64,000 bases of DNA. Origin: Nocardia sp. NBC_01329. GTDB lineage: Bacteria > Actinomycetota > Actinomycetes > Mycobacteriales > Mycobacteriaceae. The stretch is taken from assembly GCF_035956715.1 (NCBI RefSeq), contig NZ_CP108381.1, forward strand, positions 2,046,001 through 2,110,000. The letters are read 5' to 3'. A program made the translations under genes and the position numbers. Below the pieces are notes generated by a model. It saw nothing but the letters and a program-made list of their open reading frames with translations, was not told where the DNA came from and searched no databases. Positions 1-7,571 of the stretch are shown one piece after another; positions within the stretch are counted from its first letter, which is position 1, and the number at the start of each line of letters is the position of its first letter.

Positions 1-557
1 ACTTTTTCTTGCGTCCGGCTATGGCGGCTGCGAAGGTTATGTCGACTCGCCTCGCCGGTTACAGTGGATCATCCATAGTGACGGCCATGGGATTCTCGTG
101 CAGACAATTCGGTATTCAAGTTTCCGGGCTAGGTGATCACTGGTTCACGGGACCCCTTCCGTGGTTGCAGGAATACAAGATTCAATTCGGTCATCAGATC
201 GAGGACGCCGAGTTCATGGGCGGGGAAAGCATAATTACCGAGGTCTGCGGACTGGGGGCGTTCGCACAAGTGTCAGCGTTCTCGCTCCAGGACTATCAAG
301 GTGGCGTCGAGGGGATGATCCAGAACAACCAGCAGATGTATCGGATCACTCATGGCGAAAGTGCCCTGTTCAAGCTGCCATTTCTGGGGTTCCGTGGAAG
401 TCCGACGGGTATCGATGTGCACGCGGTGACCGACACGAGCATCGCGCCGGTCATGGATATCGGGATCGCGGGACGACATGGGGGACAGATCGGCGCAGGC
501 CTCGCCCGCGCCCCTCTGCAGCCTTTTATCGCAGCAAGCACGGTTCTCCGTAAATAG
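1..557 (+). CDS. DUF1116 (AllG/YlbE-like) protein, C-terminal part, cut by the left edge
   Basis: The reading frame is open to the left edge, so only the last ~185 codons are present. The tail has features of the DUF1116 family, named for the oxamate carbamoyltransferase subunit AllG (YlbE): VSGLGDHWFTGP, an MYRITHGE segment, FRGSPTGIDVHAV and a terminal GGQIGAGLARAPLQPF. AllG works with FdrA/AllF and AllH in the last steps of anaerobic allantoin use, transferring a carbamoyl group. The gene lies 32 bp upstream of a glutamine-synthetase-like gene on the same strand and probably belongs to the same operon, whose earlier genes are outside the window. Assignment to DUF1116 is fairly firm. The substrate is unknown, and oxamate is only one possibility. 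Confidence 0.8.
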   Translation, partial: FFLRPAMAAAKVMSTRLAGYSGSSIVTAMGFSCRQFGIQVSGLGDHWFTGPLPWLQEYKIQFGHQIEDAEFMGGESIITEVCGLGAFAQVSAFSLQDYQGGVEGMIQNNQQMYRITHGESALFKLPFLGFRGSPTGIDVHAVTDTSIAPVMDIGIAGRHGGQIGAGLARAPLQPFIAASTVLRK

Positions 558-589
558 CTGAAATCAGCGGGAAGATAGGAAAGTAAAAA

Positions 590-1951
590 ATGGACACAAT
601 CCAGGGGATCTCATCCGATCACAGTGAACTCGCCGCAGAGTTGAGTCGGAAAGGGGTTCAGTATGCGGTCGGTTCATGGATCGACGTACTCGGGCGCCCC
701 AAGTCGAAAGTCGTACCCATCGGTCACCTGCCGAACTTGGTCGCGGGATCGGAGCGATACACCCCTCGCGGCATGGGTGGAATCGGCCGGATGAATCCCA
801 TCGAAGATGAGGTGGTCGGAATTGCAGACCTGTCCACCCTCAAGATCCTGCCGTGGGATCGCCGGTTTGCTTTCATGCTCGCTGACATGTCGCTCGGAGG
901 GCGGGAACCCTTCGCTTTGTGTCCACGATCGATCCTCAAACGGCAGATCGGGAACGCCGCGGACATGGGGTTTCGTTGTCAGCTCGGAATCGAGCCCGAA
1001 TTCTATGTGTTCCGGCCCGAGTCGCTCGAATCCGGAAGCACGAGGCTGGCCCCCATCGCTCTGAGTGGAGAGATCAAGCCATCGCCCGCCTACGATGTCG
1101 AGGCATCACTGGATGCAATGCCCTTCCTTCACCGCGTAACCAAATACATGACGGAACTCGATTTCGGGCTGTTCAGTTTCGACGCCGAAGGTGGGGAGGG
1201 GCAGTACGAGTTCGACTTCGACCACGCCGAGGTCCTCGCATCCTCTGACCGGATGACGCTTTTTCGGCTTCTGGTGAGGCAGGCTGCGAAGGAGAGTGGT
1301 CTGGTGGCCACCTTCATGCCCAAACCATTCGCTGACGTCTGGGGATCCGGAGCGCACTTCAACATGAGCCTGGAACAGTACGACACCGGCGAGAATGTCT
1401 TCAAGACCGGAACTGGTAACGATGGCTGGCGCAAAGAAGCATTGCATTTCGCCGGAGGAATCCTGAAACACGCCAGAGCTCTGGCTGCCCTTTCCAACCC
1501 GACCACCAACTCATATCGACGTCTCGTGCCCAAACTGGCGGATGGAAATTACTCATGGGCGCCCACGAAGATCAGTTACGGTCACAATAACCGGTCGTGC
1601 ATGCTGCGCCTCCCGGCAAATCGGCCCGCTATCGAAAACCGATCCGTCGACTCCGCGGCCAATACTCACCTGACGGCCGCTTATATGCTCGCCGCTGGCC
1701 TGGAGGGAATCCGTGAGGGAATCGATCCGGGCGAGGCGAAAGACAGCCTGTCGTACACCAACAGTGAAATCGATGTACTTCCCCGCACTCTTCTCGACGC
1801 AGTGGAGGCATTCGAACGGGACCCTCTGACCCACGAGGTATTTCACGAAGCATTCATTCGAGACTACAGCGAAATGAAGCGCGACGAGTGGGAAGCAAGC
1901 CACGCCGAGGTCACGGACTTCGAGCGCACGACCTACCTGCTGAACCTGTGA
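590..1951 (+). CDS. Glutamine-synthetase-like ligase, GlnT (type III) / gamma-glutamylamide synthetase group
   Basis: This 453-residue protein has the full GS fold pattern: a beta-Grasp N-terminus (VQYAVGSWIDVLGRPKSK), the metal-binding GIEPEFYVF, the ATP/glutamate segment PKPFADVWGSGAHFNMSL, NSYRRLVP and the C-terminal ENRSVDSAANTHL. At ~450 residues without a long C-terminal regulatory segment it matches GlnT and gamma-glutamylmethylamide synthetase rather than housekeeping GlnA. These enzymes join glutamate to ammonia or an amine using ATP. The start follows an AGGAAAG ribosome site. The stop overlaps the next gene (a gamma-glutamyl hydrolase) as GTGA, so the two are translationally coupled. 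The pairing suggests a gamma-glutamylated intermediate that is made and then cleaved. The amine substrate cannot be read from the sequence. Confidence 0.82.
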   Translation: MDTIQGISSDHSELAAELSRKGVQYAVGSWIDVLGRPKSKVVPIGHLPNLVAGSERYTPRGMGGIGRMNPIEDEVVGIADLSTLKILPWDRRFAFMLADMSLGGREPFALCPRSILKRQIGNAADMGFRCQLGIEPEFYVFRPESLESGSTRLAPIALSGEIKPSPAYDVEASLDAMPFLHRVTKYMTELDFGLFSFDAEGGEGQYEFDFDHAEVLASSDRMTLFRLLVRQAAKESGLVATFMPKPFADVWGSGAHFNMSLEQYDTGENVFKTGTGNDGWRKEALHFAGGILKHARALAALSNPTTNSYRRLVPKLADGNYSWAPTKISYGHNNRSCMLRLPANRPAIENRSVDSAANTHLTAAYMLAAGLEGIREGIDPGEAKDSLSYTNSEIDVLPRTLLDAVEAFERDPLTHEVFHEAFIRDYSEMKRDEWEASHAEVTDFERTTYLLNL

Positions 1952-2622
1952 GCGTCATCGGTATCACTATCGGCCCGACCGAACGTCCCGAGATCGTGGC
2001 CAACTATGTGAACGCAGTGCAGCGAGCCGGAGGGACACCCGTCCTCATTCCGACCAGCCTCTCGGATGTCTATCACATCGAAAACGCGCTGGGTGGAGTC
2101 GACTCACTGGTGCTCTCCGGTGGTGGCGATATCCATCCGTCCCTTTATGGAGAGAAAACCCGTACCACCCTCGACTCCATAGACCGGCTCCGGGACAGCA
2201 TGGAAATGATCGCTGTCGAAATAATGACCCGCAGCGAACGCCGAATCCTGGGAATCTGCCGGGGCGCGCAAATGCTCGCAGTGGCGACGGGCGGAACGTT
2301 GGTGCAGGACTTACCATCGGAAGGATTCATGAACCACTTCGATGAAAACCACGATCGCGGTTATGCCACACGACAGCACCCCGTCAAAGCCGAACCGGGC
2401 ACGCAGGCGGAACGCATCCTGTCCGGACTGGAGCTGGTCAATTCCCACCACCACCAGGCCATCCGAGACCCGGGGACCACGCTATCACCCACTGCGTGGG
2501 CCGAGGACGGCGTCATCGAGGCCGTCGAGGCTCCCGGCCTTCTCGGGTTGCAATGGCATCCGGAGGCATCCGTGGATCTGGACGAACGTCATCTGGAACC
2601 GTTCCGATGGCTCACCCGATAG
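1948..2622 (+). CDS. Class I glutamine amidotransferase-like hydrolase (peptidase C26, PuuD-like)
   Basis: This 224-residue protein is of the C26 family, which includes gamma-glutamyl-gamma-aminobutyrate hydrolase (PuuD). The nucleophile is Cys104 in GICRGAQMLA, and the His/Glu pair is His204/Glu206 in LQWHPEAS. The oxyanion-side motif SGGGDIHPSLYG also fits the family. I chose the GTG at 1948 because it overlaps the ligase stop codon by four bases (GTGA); a start further upstream would read deep into the ligase. Family members hydrolyse gamma-glutamyl amides in the cytoplasm to release glutamate. The coupling to a GlnT-like ligase resembles the Puu putrescine route, but no Puu oxidase or aldehyde dehydrogenase lies beside it here. 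Confidence 0.85.
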   Translation: MSVIGITIGPTERPEIVANYVNAVQRAGGTPVLIPTSLSDVYHIENALGGVDSLVLSGGGDIHPSLYGEKTRTTLDSIDRLRDSMEMIAVEIMTRSERRILGICRGAQMLAVATGGTLVQDLPSEGFMNHFDENHDRGYATRQHPVKAEPGTQAERILSGLELVNSHHHQAIRDPGTTLSPTAWAEDGVIEAVEAPGLLGLQWHPEASVDLDERHLEPFRWLTR

Positions 2623-2644
2623 CTCATGACGAAAGGACCCCGCG

Positions 2645-4174
2645 ATGAAGCGTCAATCCGCATCGGGGCAGCAGCCAGAAGTAGTAGTTCCATTACCGGT
2701 GCCCGCCGGGCGGCGGGCACGATTCGGTGAAGTAGAGAAGTACGGCACGGAATACATTCCCCAGGAAGAGCGCCACTCATCACCGAGTAACCTCAGCACC
2801 ATCCTGTTCGGTGGATCACTGACCTTCGGTCTGATCATCATCGGCTGGTTTCCGATCAGCTTCGGGTTGAGCTGGTGGCAAGCGGCGAGTGCAGTCGTCG
2901 TCGGCTCTGCTTTCGGAGCTGCGTTATTGGCGCCCACCGGGCTGCTGGGCCCCAGGACCGGCACCAACAACCCCGTCTCCAGCGGCGCGTTCTTCGGGGT
3001 CGGTGGCAGGCTCATCGGCTCAGTGCTCGAAGCAACGGCATCTGTAACCTTTGCTGCACTGAGCATCTGGACGGGCGGAGACGCGCTTGCGGGAGCGCTG
3101 ACCCGGTTCCTCGGGCTCGAGAATACCGTACCGATACGGTTGATGGCATACGGTGTATTGGCTATCGTTGTCACCACCATCTCGGTTTTTGGGCACTTCA
3201 GCATGGTCATATGCCAGAAGATCATGATTCCGACCGCAGGCACCTGCTTGATCGTCGGGCTTTTCGTCTATGGCGGAGATTTCGACCTCGGCTATCCGGG
3301 TACGGGAAACTATGAACTGGGATCAGCCCCGGCAGCATGGTTGCTGTCGGCCTTGTTATGCGCCTCGACCGTAGCATCGTACGGACCGTACACCGGCGAC
3401 TGGACGCGTCATATTTCCCCCAGGGAGCACGGTGACAGATCGCTGCTGCGGGCAATATTTATCGGCGGCTTATTCGGCCTCGGTGGTCCATTCATGTGGG
3501 GAGTCTTCAGTTCCGTCGCACTGTTCTCTGCCGAGGCGCCCGGTGCAGACACTTCGTATGTTACAGCCTTGACCAACGCGACACCGATCTGGTTCGTGCC
3601 GGCTTTGATCTACATCGGCTTGGCCTCGGGTACCGCCCAGGCTGTGATCAACACGTACGGCACAGGCTTGGACACTTCGGCTATCATCCCGCGGCTCAAT
3701 CGTGTGCAAGCAACGCTGCTAGCGTGCTCCATCGCAACCGCGCTTGTCTATGTCGGCCATTTCTATGCCGCACTCGCCGACGGTGTAGTGGTGTTTCTCG
3801 CGTTGCTGGCGTGCACGTCTACGCCCTGGATCATCATCCTGACGATCGGCCACTTCCGCCGCCGCGGTTACTACAACACGGATGATCTCCAGGTCTTCAA
3901 CCGTCGGCAGAAAGGCGGCGTCTACTGGTTCACCGGCGGCCTGAACTACGTGACGACCACCGTATGGCTGGTTTCCGTGGCAGCCGGCTTGTTCTTCTCG
4001 AACAACCAATGGTTCTCCGCCCCGGGATCACACCTCCTGGGCGGGATGGACATCGGGTTCCTCGTAGCAGGTGGCGTCGCCGCCGTCCTCTACCCGCTCG
4101 CCCTGCGGACATTCCCGGAACCGGCCGACGTCCGCGGTCCGCGCACCTCGGTCGCCGCAGAGCGTTCGGACTGA
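2645..4174 (+). CDS. NCS1-family permease (cytosine/purine/allantoin/hydantoin type)
   Basis: This 509-residue polytopic membrane protein matches the NCS1 (Transp_cyt_pur) family. A short hydrophilic N-terminus ending in EKYGTEYIPQEERH precedes about 12 hydrophobic segments. The first carries the typical gap-and-glycine pattern (NLSTILFGGSLTFG), followed by GPRTGTNNPVSSGAFFG. NCS1 carriers import nucleobases, hydantoins or allantoin with a cation. The gene starts 22 bp after the C26 hydrolase, with a GAAAGGA ribosome site, so it belongs to the same operon. It presumably imports the substrate of the neighbouring AllG-like and GlnT-like proteins. The exact ligand is unknown. Confidence 0.87.
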   Translation: MKRQSASGQQPEVVVPLPVPAGRRARFGEVEKYGTEYIPQEERHSSPSNLSTILFGGSLTFGLIIIGWFPISFGLSWWQAASAVVVGSAFGAALLAPTGLLGPRTGTNNPVSSGAFFGVGGRLIGSVLEATASVTFAALSIWTGGDALAGALTRFLGLENTVPIRLMAYGVLAIVVTTISVFGHFSMVICQKIMIPTAGTCLIVGLFVYGGDFDLGYPGTGNYELGSAPAAWLLSALLCASTVASYGPYTGDWTRHISPREHGDRSLLRAIFIGGLFGLGGPFMWGVFSSVALFSAEAPGADTSYVTALTNATPIWFVPALIYIGLASGTAQAVINTYGTGLDTSAIIPRLNRVQATLLACSIATALVYVGHFYAALADGVVVFLALLACTSTPWIIILTIGHFRRRGYYNTDDLQVFNRRQKGGVYWFTGGLNYVTTTVWLVSVAAGLFFSNNQWFSAPGSHLLGGMDIGFLVAGGVAAVLYPLALRTFPEPADVRGPRTSVAAERSD

Positions 4175-4225
4175 ACCACCGCCCCGGCCGAGGTGGCATC
4201 ATGTGAGTGCCGGAAAGGGAGTGAA

Positions 4226-5239
4226 ATGGCTGTTACCATCCATGATGTCGCCGCCGCCGCAGGCGTTTCGTTGACCACAGTGTCGCACGTACTCAGCAAT
4301 CAAGGCCGCATCGGCGAGCGCACTCGTCGGCGCGTACTGGCCGTCACGGCAGAGCTGGGCTACAAGGCAAACGTGCATGCACAACAGTTGGTAACCAACA
4401 GAAGTAGAACGATTGCTATACAAGTCGCGCCGTTCGACGCGGTCAGCCGATCAAGCATCCTCATACCCAATTCAGAATACTTTCTGGAGGTTCTGAACGG
4501 CGCTTCCGAAGAGGCGGAGCGGCAGGGTTACGCGCTGATTCTCACCCCACCTGGTGTCGGACCACATTCCATCAGTGCCTTCGCTGTCGATGGGGCCATC
4601 ATCGTCGATCCACACGGCGATGAGGGAATGCTGGAGCCAAGCTGGACCAAAGACCACCCGGTGGTAACCGCGGGCCGGACCACCGGTGAGCGAGAGGACG
4701 CGTATGTAGTGGACAATGATCACCGCGCGGCAGCTATCGAGGTCCTCGATCATTTCTGGTCACAGGGCTACCGGAACCCTGCCGCCATGATCACCGACAG
4801 GGCGCGATCCTACACTCGCGATGTCGTAGACGGATATCAACATTGGGCAGAGGATCACGGCATCGTGCCCCAGGTGGTGGAGACCGGCTCACAGACATCC
4901 TCGGCCCAAGCGCTGAACGATCTTCTGAACGCCGACACACCTCCGGATGCGATCTACGCCGGCTCCGAGGACATCGCCCTCGATCTACTGCACGAATGTA
5001 GCCGGCGTGGCCTGCGGATACCCGAGGACCTCGGCCTGTGCAGTTGCGTCGACAGCAGCACCTTCGGTCTGACCACGCCCGAGCTTTCGGGGCTGATGTG
5101 CAATCCGCGGGGGATCGGGAGCAGCGCGGTCTCCCTGTTGGTGAAGTTGCTAGCAGGTGAATCTCCGGAAGAAACACGAATAATAATCCCTACGGAGCTG
5201 AAGATCCGCCGGTCAACTCAACGTACCATGTACGTTTAA
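4226..5239 (+). CDS. LacI-family transcriptional regulator
   Basis: This 337-residue regulator has an N-terminal LacI helix-turn-helix (VTIHDVAAAAGVSLTTVSHV, then the hinge region) followed by a periplasmic-binding-protein-like sensor domain. I chose the ATG at 4226 because GGAAAGGGAG stands just upstream and the protein then begins directly at the HTH. It follows the permease by 51 bp on the same strand. LacI proteins bind palindromes with a central CG, and two such sites (5280-5297 and 6027-6044) lie in front of the next two genes. They are its likely targets. No comparable site was seen directly upstream of the regulator or of the GlnT-like gene. Confidence 0.88.
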   Translation: MAVTIHDVAAAAGVSLTTVSHVLSNQGRIGERTRRRVLAVTAELGYKANVHAQQLVTNRSRTIAIQVAPFDAVSRSSILIPNSEYFLEVLNGASEEAERQGYALILTPPGVGPHSISAFAVDGAIIVDPHGDEGMLEPSWTKDHPVVTAGRTTGEREDAYVVDNDHRAAAIEVLDHFWSQGYRNPAAMITDRARSYTRDVVDGYQHWAEDHGIVPQVVETGSQTSSAQALNDLLNADTPPDAIYAGSEDIALDLLHECSRRGLRIPEDLGLCSCVDSSTFGLTTPELSGLMCNPRGIGSSAVSLLVKLLAGESPEETRIIIPTELKIRRSTQRTMYV

Positions 5240-5279
5240 AGATTCCCTCTTGAATTACCAGCACCTAATGCGCGATAAT

Positions 5280-5297
5280 TGAAAAATCGTTTTAGCA
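5280..5297. promoter_or_regulatory. Putative LacI-type operator upstream of the flavodoxin-fold gene
   Basis: TGAAAAATCGTTTTAGCA is an imperfect palindrome with a central CG. It agrees at 15 of 18 positions with the better palindrome at 6027-6044. It lies 16 bp upstream of the ATG at 5314 and just downstream of the LacI gene. Confidence 0.5.
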
Positions 5298-5313
5298 GAT
5301 CGGAGATCGTTCG

Positions 5314-5979
5314 ATGAGAGTATTGATCATCAGCGCCAGCCCGCGAGAGGACGGCAATTCTCACGTGCTTGCCGACGCTGCGATCGCCGGCGCGCGGGAG
5401 GCGGGTCACGACGTGCGTCACGTGTTCCTGAGTGAGCATGTGGATCGCATGCTTGGGAACTGCCGGCAGTGCAGGCGGCCGTCTGATCGCATGTGCTCAC
5501 TCGACGACAACTACGAGACACTCCTTCTCGAGCAGATCATTCCGGCCGACGGGCTCATCTTCGCAATGCCACTGTACTTCTACGGCATGCCTGGACGCCT
5601 GAAGACGGTCTTCGACCGCCTTTTCTGCTATACCGCCAACAGTTCACCATTGCAGGAGCGAGTGGTCGAGGGCGTGATGCACAAGAAGGTAGGCCTGCTG
5701 ATTTCCTGTGAAGAATCCTACGTCGGTGCCACGTCCGGGGTCATCGCACAGTTCCAGGAACTCACACGATATCTCAATCAAGAATTATGCGGAGTCGTGG
5801 TCGGTAATGGGAACAGCCGTGGTGAGATCATCCATGACCCCAGCGCCCCAGTTGGGGCAGCAAAGCGTCTCGGCGCTCGGCTGTTCGAAACCAGAGTAAC
5901 GGACTACCGTCTCGATACCGTGCGGTCGAATAAAGTGTGGGACACAGTCCTGGCGTCGAGGCACATAGGCACTCTTTAA
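5314..5979 (+). CDS. Flavodoxin-fold NAD(P)H-dependent oxidoreductase with a cysteine cluster
   Basis: This 221-residue protein begins with the flavodoxin-like FMN-phosphate loop IISASPREDGNSHVLAD and continues with the MPLYFYGMPGRLKTVFDR segment typical of NADPH-dependent FMN reductases. A CRQCRRPSDRMC cluster sits where iron-sulfur flavoproteins place an Fe-S cluster, so an Fe-S or zinc site is possible, though the spacing is not the classic one. A CG-centred palindrome just upstream suggests control by the adjacent LacI regulator. Its role in the cluster may be reductive activation or redox recycling, but this is inference. Confidence 0.75.
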   Translation: MRVLIISASPREDGNSHVLADAAIAGAREAGHDVRHVFLSEHVDRMLGNCRQCRRPSDRMCSLDDNYETLLLEQIIPADGLIFAMPLYFYGMPGRLKTVFDRLFCYTANSSPLQERVVEGVMHKKVGLLISCEESYVGATSGVIAQFQELTRYLNQELCGVVVGNGNSRGEIIHDPSAPVGAAKRLGARLFETRVTDYRLDTVRSNKVWDTVLASRHIGTL

Positions 5980-6026
5980 GCCTGCACGCTCCCCCCTTCT
6001 CCTGCTCGGCCACGAACTCAATCCAT

Positions 6027-6044
6027 TGACAAAACGTTTTATCA
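6027..6044. promoter_or_regulatory. LacI-type operator overlapping a TTGACA -35 box
   Basis: TGACAAAACGTTTTATCA is a near-perfect palindrome (one mismatched pair) around a central CG, the form typical of LacI/GalR operators. A TTGACA hexamer at 6026-6031 overlaps its left arm, so a bound repressor would block RNA polymerase. It sits 16 bp before the ATG of the DUF4254 gene, nearly the same distance as the related site at 5280-5297 has from its gene. Confidence 0.62.
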
Positions 6045-6060
6045 ACGAGAGGAATGGAAC

Positions 6061-6669
6061 ATGTCTCTATCCCTACCTACGGAACCGCAAGGCGACCTTC
6101 CCTCGATGGCCGCAGCGAAGGGTCGCGACCGAGTATCCATGGGTCCGGCGGACTTTGCATGCGATGGCACTCGACCAGGCGACGAGATATCGGCATGGAT
6201 GGTGCCCCTGCCCGACCCCCATCGTCTGCTTCGCGCTGTTTCCGGTCAGCCCGAGAGGGACGCGATGCTGCCAGTATGGGCCCGCGACCTCGCCGATCTC
6301 CACGCCGAACTGATTAGACACCGGCTTCGGCCGACGTCAAAGCGGTCAGAGGCCGATGACGATGGGGTGCGAGCCGAGATAGATCGCATAATAGGAGAAG
6401 TAGACACCTGGGCGATGAAGAATGTGCCGCGCACGAAGTGCGCACGAATGCACACGCACTCGCTCGGAGAGGTCATCAGTCGTATCGCGATGTCATCGGC
6501 CGATGCATGGTGGACTGTGCTGCATTCGCGAGACGAGTGCACCAGGCACCGTGTCTGGTCGCAACTCGCGCAGGCTCTCGAAGGGTATAGCGAACTGCTC
6601 GCCGAGATCCGCGCAAAGCGGCTTCGGCTACCCGAAGGAGGAAGCAGGATCGGACAAGCAATAGTCTGA
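6061..6669 (+). CDS. DUF4254-containing protein
   Basis: The 202-residue product matches the actinobacterial form of DUF4254. An N-terminal region contains LPDPHRLLRAV and ARDLADLHAELI. A helical core follows, with IDRIIGEVDTW, then the conserved MHTHSLGEVISRIA, and a C-terminal QLAQALEGYSELLAEI ending in basic residues. The family's function is not known; members are common in Nocardia and Streptomyces and are predicted to be helical. A GAGAGG ribosome site and a strong CG-centred palindrome precede it, so it is probably controlled by the LacI regulator two genes upstream. Confidence 0.7.
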   Translation: MSLSLPTEPQGDLPSMAAAKGRDRVSMGPADFACDGTRPGDEISAWMVPLPDPHRLLRAVSGQPERDAMLPVWARDLADLHAELIRHRLRPTSKRSEADDDGVRAEIDRIIGEVDTWAMKNVPRTKCARMHTHSLGEVISRIAMSSADAWWTVLHSRDECTRHRVWSQLAQALEGYSELLAEIRAKRLRLPEGGSRIGQAIV

Positions 6670-6935
6670 CCGGCTTACCCGGGGCTTACGGGGCTATTAA
6701 GCACGATGTTCGTCCGCAGGGTCAGCTGCAAGAAGTAGCCCGCGCGGTTCGCCCTGACGAATACGGAACTGTTCCAAGGTCACACGTTCGGCGTAAGGCA
6801 AGTCTTCTACCTGACGTCGACGGGCGTCTCGGTCGGCATCGAAGCTGGCCAGGCAATGCTTTCGGGCTCGGGAGAAGCGAGCGCCGAACCATAGATTTCT
6901 ATCGAAGCTCGATTGACATCGATGCGTGGATTCGA
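6670..6935. other. Spacer with coding-like traces, no start codon
   Basis: No complete gene is visible. On the + strand, about 6736-6891 reads as a coding-like stretch that ends in LSGSGEASAEP and a stop, with an in-frame stop just before it. A second frame runs without a stop into the small zinc-finger-like gene at 6936 but lacks a normal start codon. This looks like gene debris at the edge of the insertion-sequence zone. Confidence 0.3.
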
Positions 6936-7139
6936 TTGGACGAGGAGATGAAAGTACCGTGTCCGCGGTGTGGTCGTGCCTTCATTACGCAGCATGACCG
7001 GTATGTGAAACATCATGTGAACTGCCTGGAACCCGAGGAGAAGGTGACACCTCGGATGACGCCGGAAGACTGGAAGGCTGTTGCCGGCTGGCTCAATCCC
7101 GAGAGCGGGTTCCGCAGAGGACAGCTGGGGCCGGAGTGA
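6936..7139 (+). CDS. Small protein with a C2HC-type zinc-knuckle-like motif
   Basis: This is a predicted small protein of 67 residues if it starts at TTG 6936, or 63 from ATG 6948. It contains CPRCGRAFITQHDRYVKHH followed by a further Cys (C-x2-C, His, His, Cys), which could bind one zinc ion, then a Trp-rich acidic tail (TPEDWKAVAGWLNP). The GAGGAG before ATG 6948 is too close to be an ideal ribosome site, so the start is uncertain. The frame may instead be the 3' end of a longer, decayed gene. I do not recognise a family. Confidence 0.4.
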   Translation: MDEEMKVPCPRCGRAFITQHDRYVKHHVNCLEPEEKVTPRMTPEDWKAVAGWLNPESGFRRGQLGPE

Positions 7140-7362
7140 AGCTCAGCGAGGCAGCGGGATAGGAAACCGGCACGCGAGAGCCCTGTGGTTATGCCGGAGA
7201 ACTGGCTCACGACAGCGAGTTCCAGTGCACCGCGCAACAGAGCAGCACAGCGGTAAGAGGTTCAGCCTTACGATCCGGCCACGGAGAGAGCGTTCCCCGG
7301 ATCGCCACAGCCGCAGCGGCGCTCCCGCGCATGGGATCTGCATCGGCCACGGCCTGCCGACC

Positions 7363-7470
7363 CCGCGGCGCACTGCTCGGTTGATTGGGCAGATGCATGC
7401 GGCGGTGTGGGAGCTGGCCGGGCCCCGGTCCGAATGCTCGGGCGGTTGTCGGTGAAAGTCGCTGCAGGTC
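7363..7470 (+). pseudogene. Relic of an ISL3-type transposase
   Basis: About 100 bp match the intact ISL3 transposase gene at ~9528-9640. RRTARLIGQMHAAVWELAG corresponds to RRTARLTGHVRATVRELAG, followed after a frameshift by VRMLGRLSVKV against VRTLRRWSVRL. No other part of the gene is clearly present. It is an old fragment of a related copy and lies upstream of the porin pair. Confidence 0.55.
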
Positions 7471-7571
7471 ACTACCTGTAAATATCGAATCAGAAGCCGC
7501 TGGTCGGAGCCTGCGAGTCGATGTCCGAGTCTCGTAGGCCATGTTGTTTGTCCGAAGTGATGAGGGGAAAT

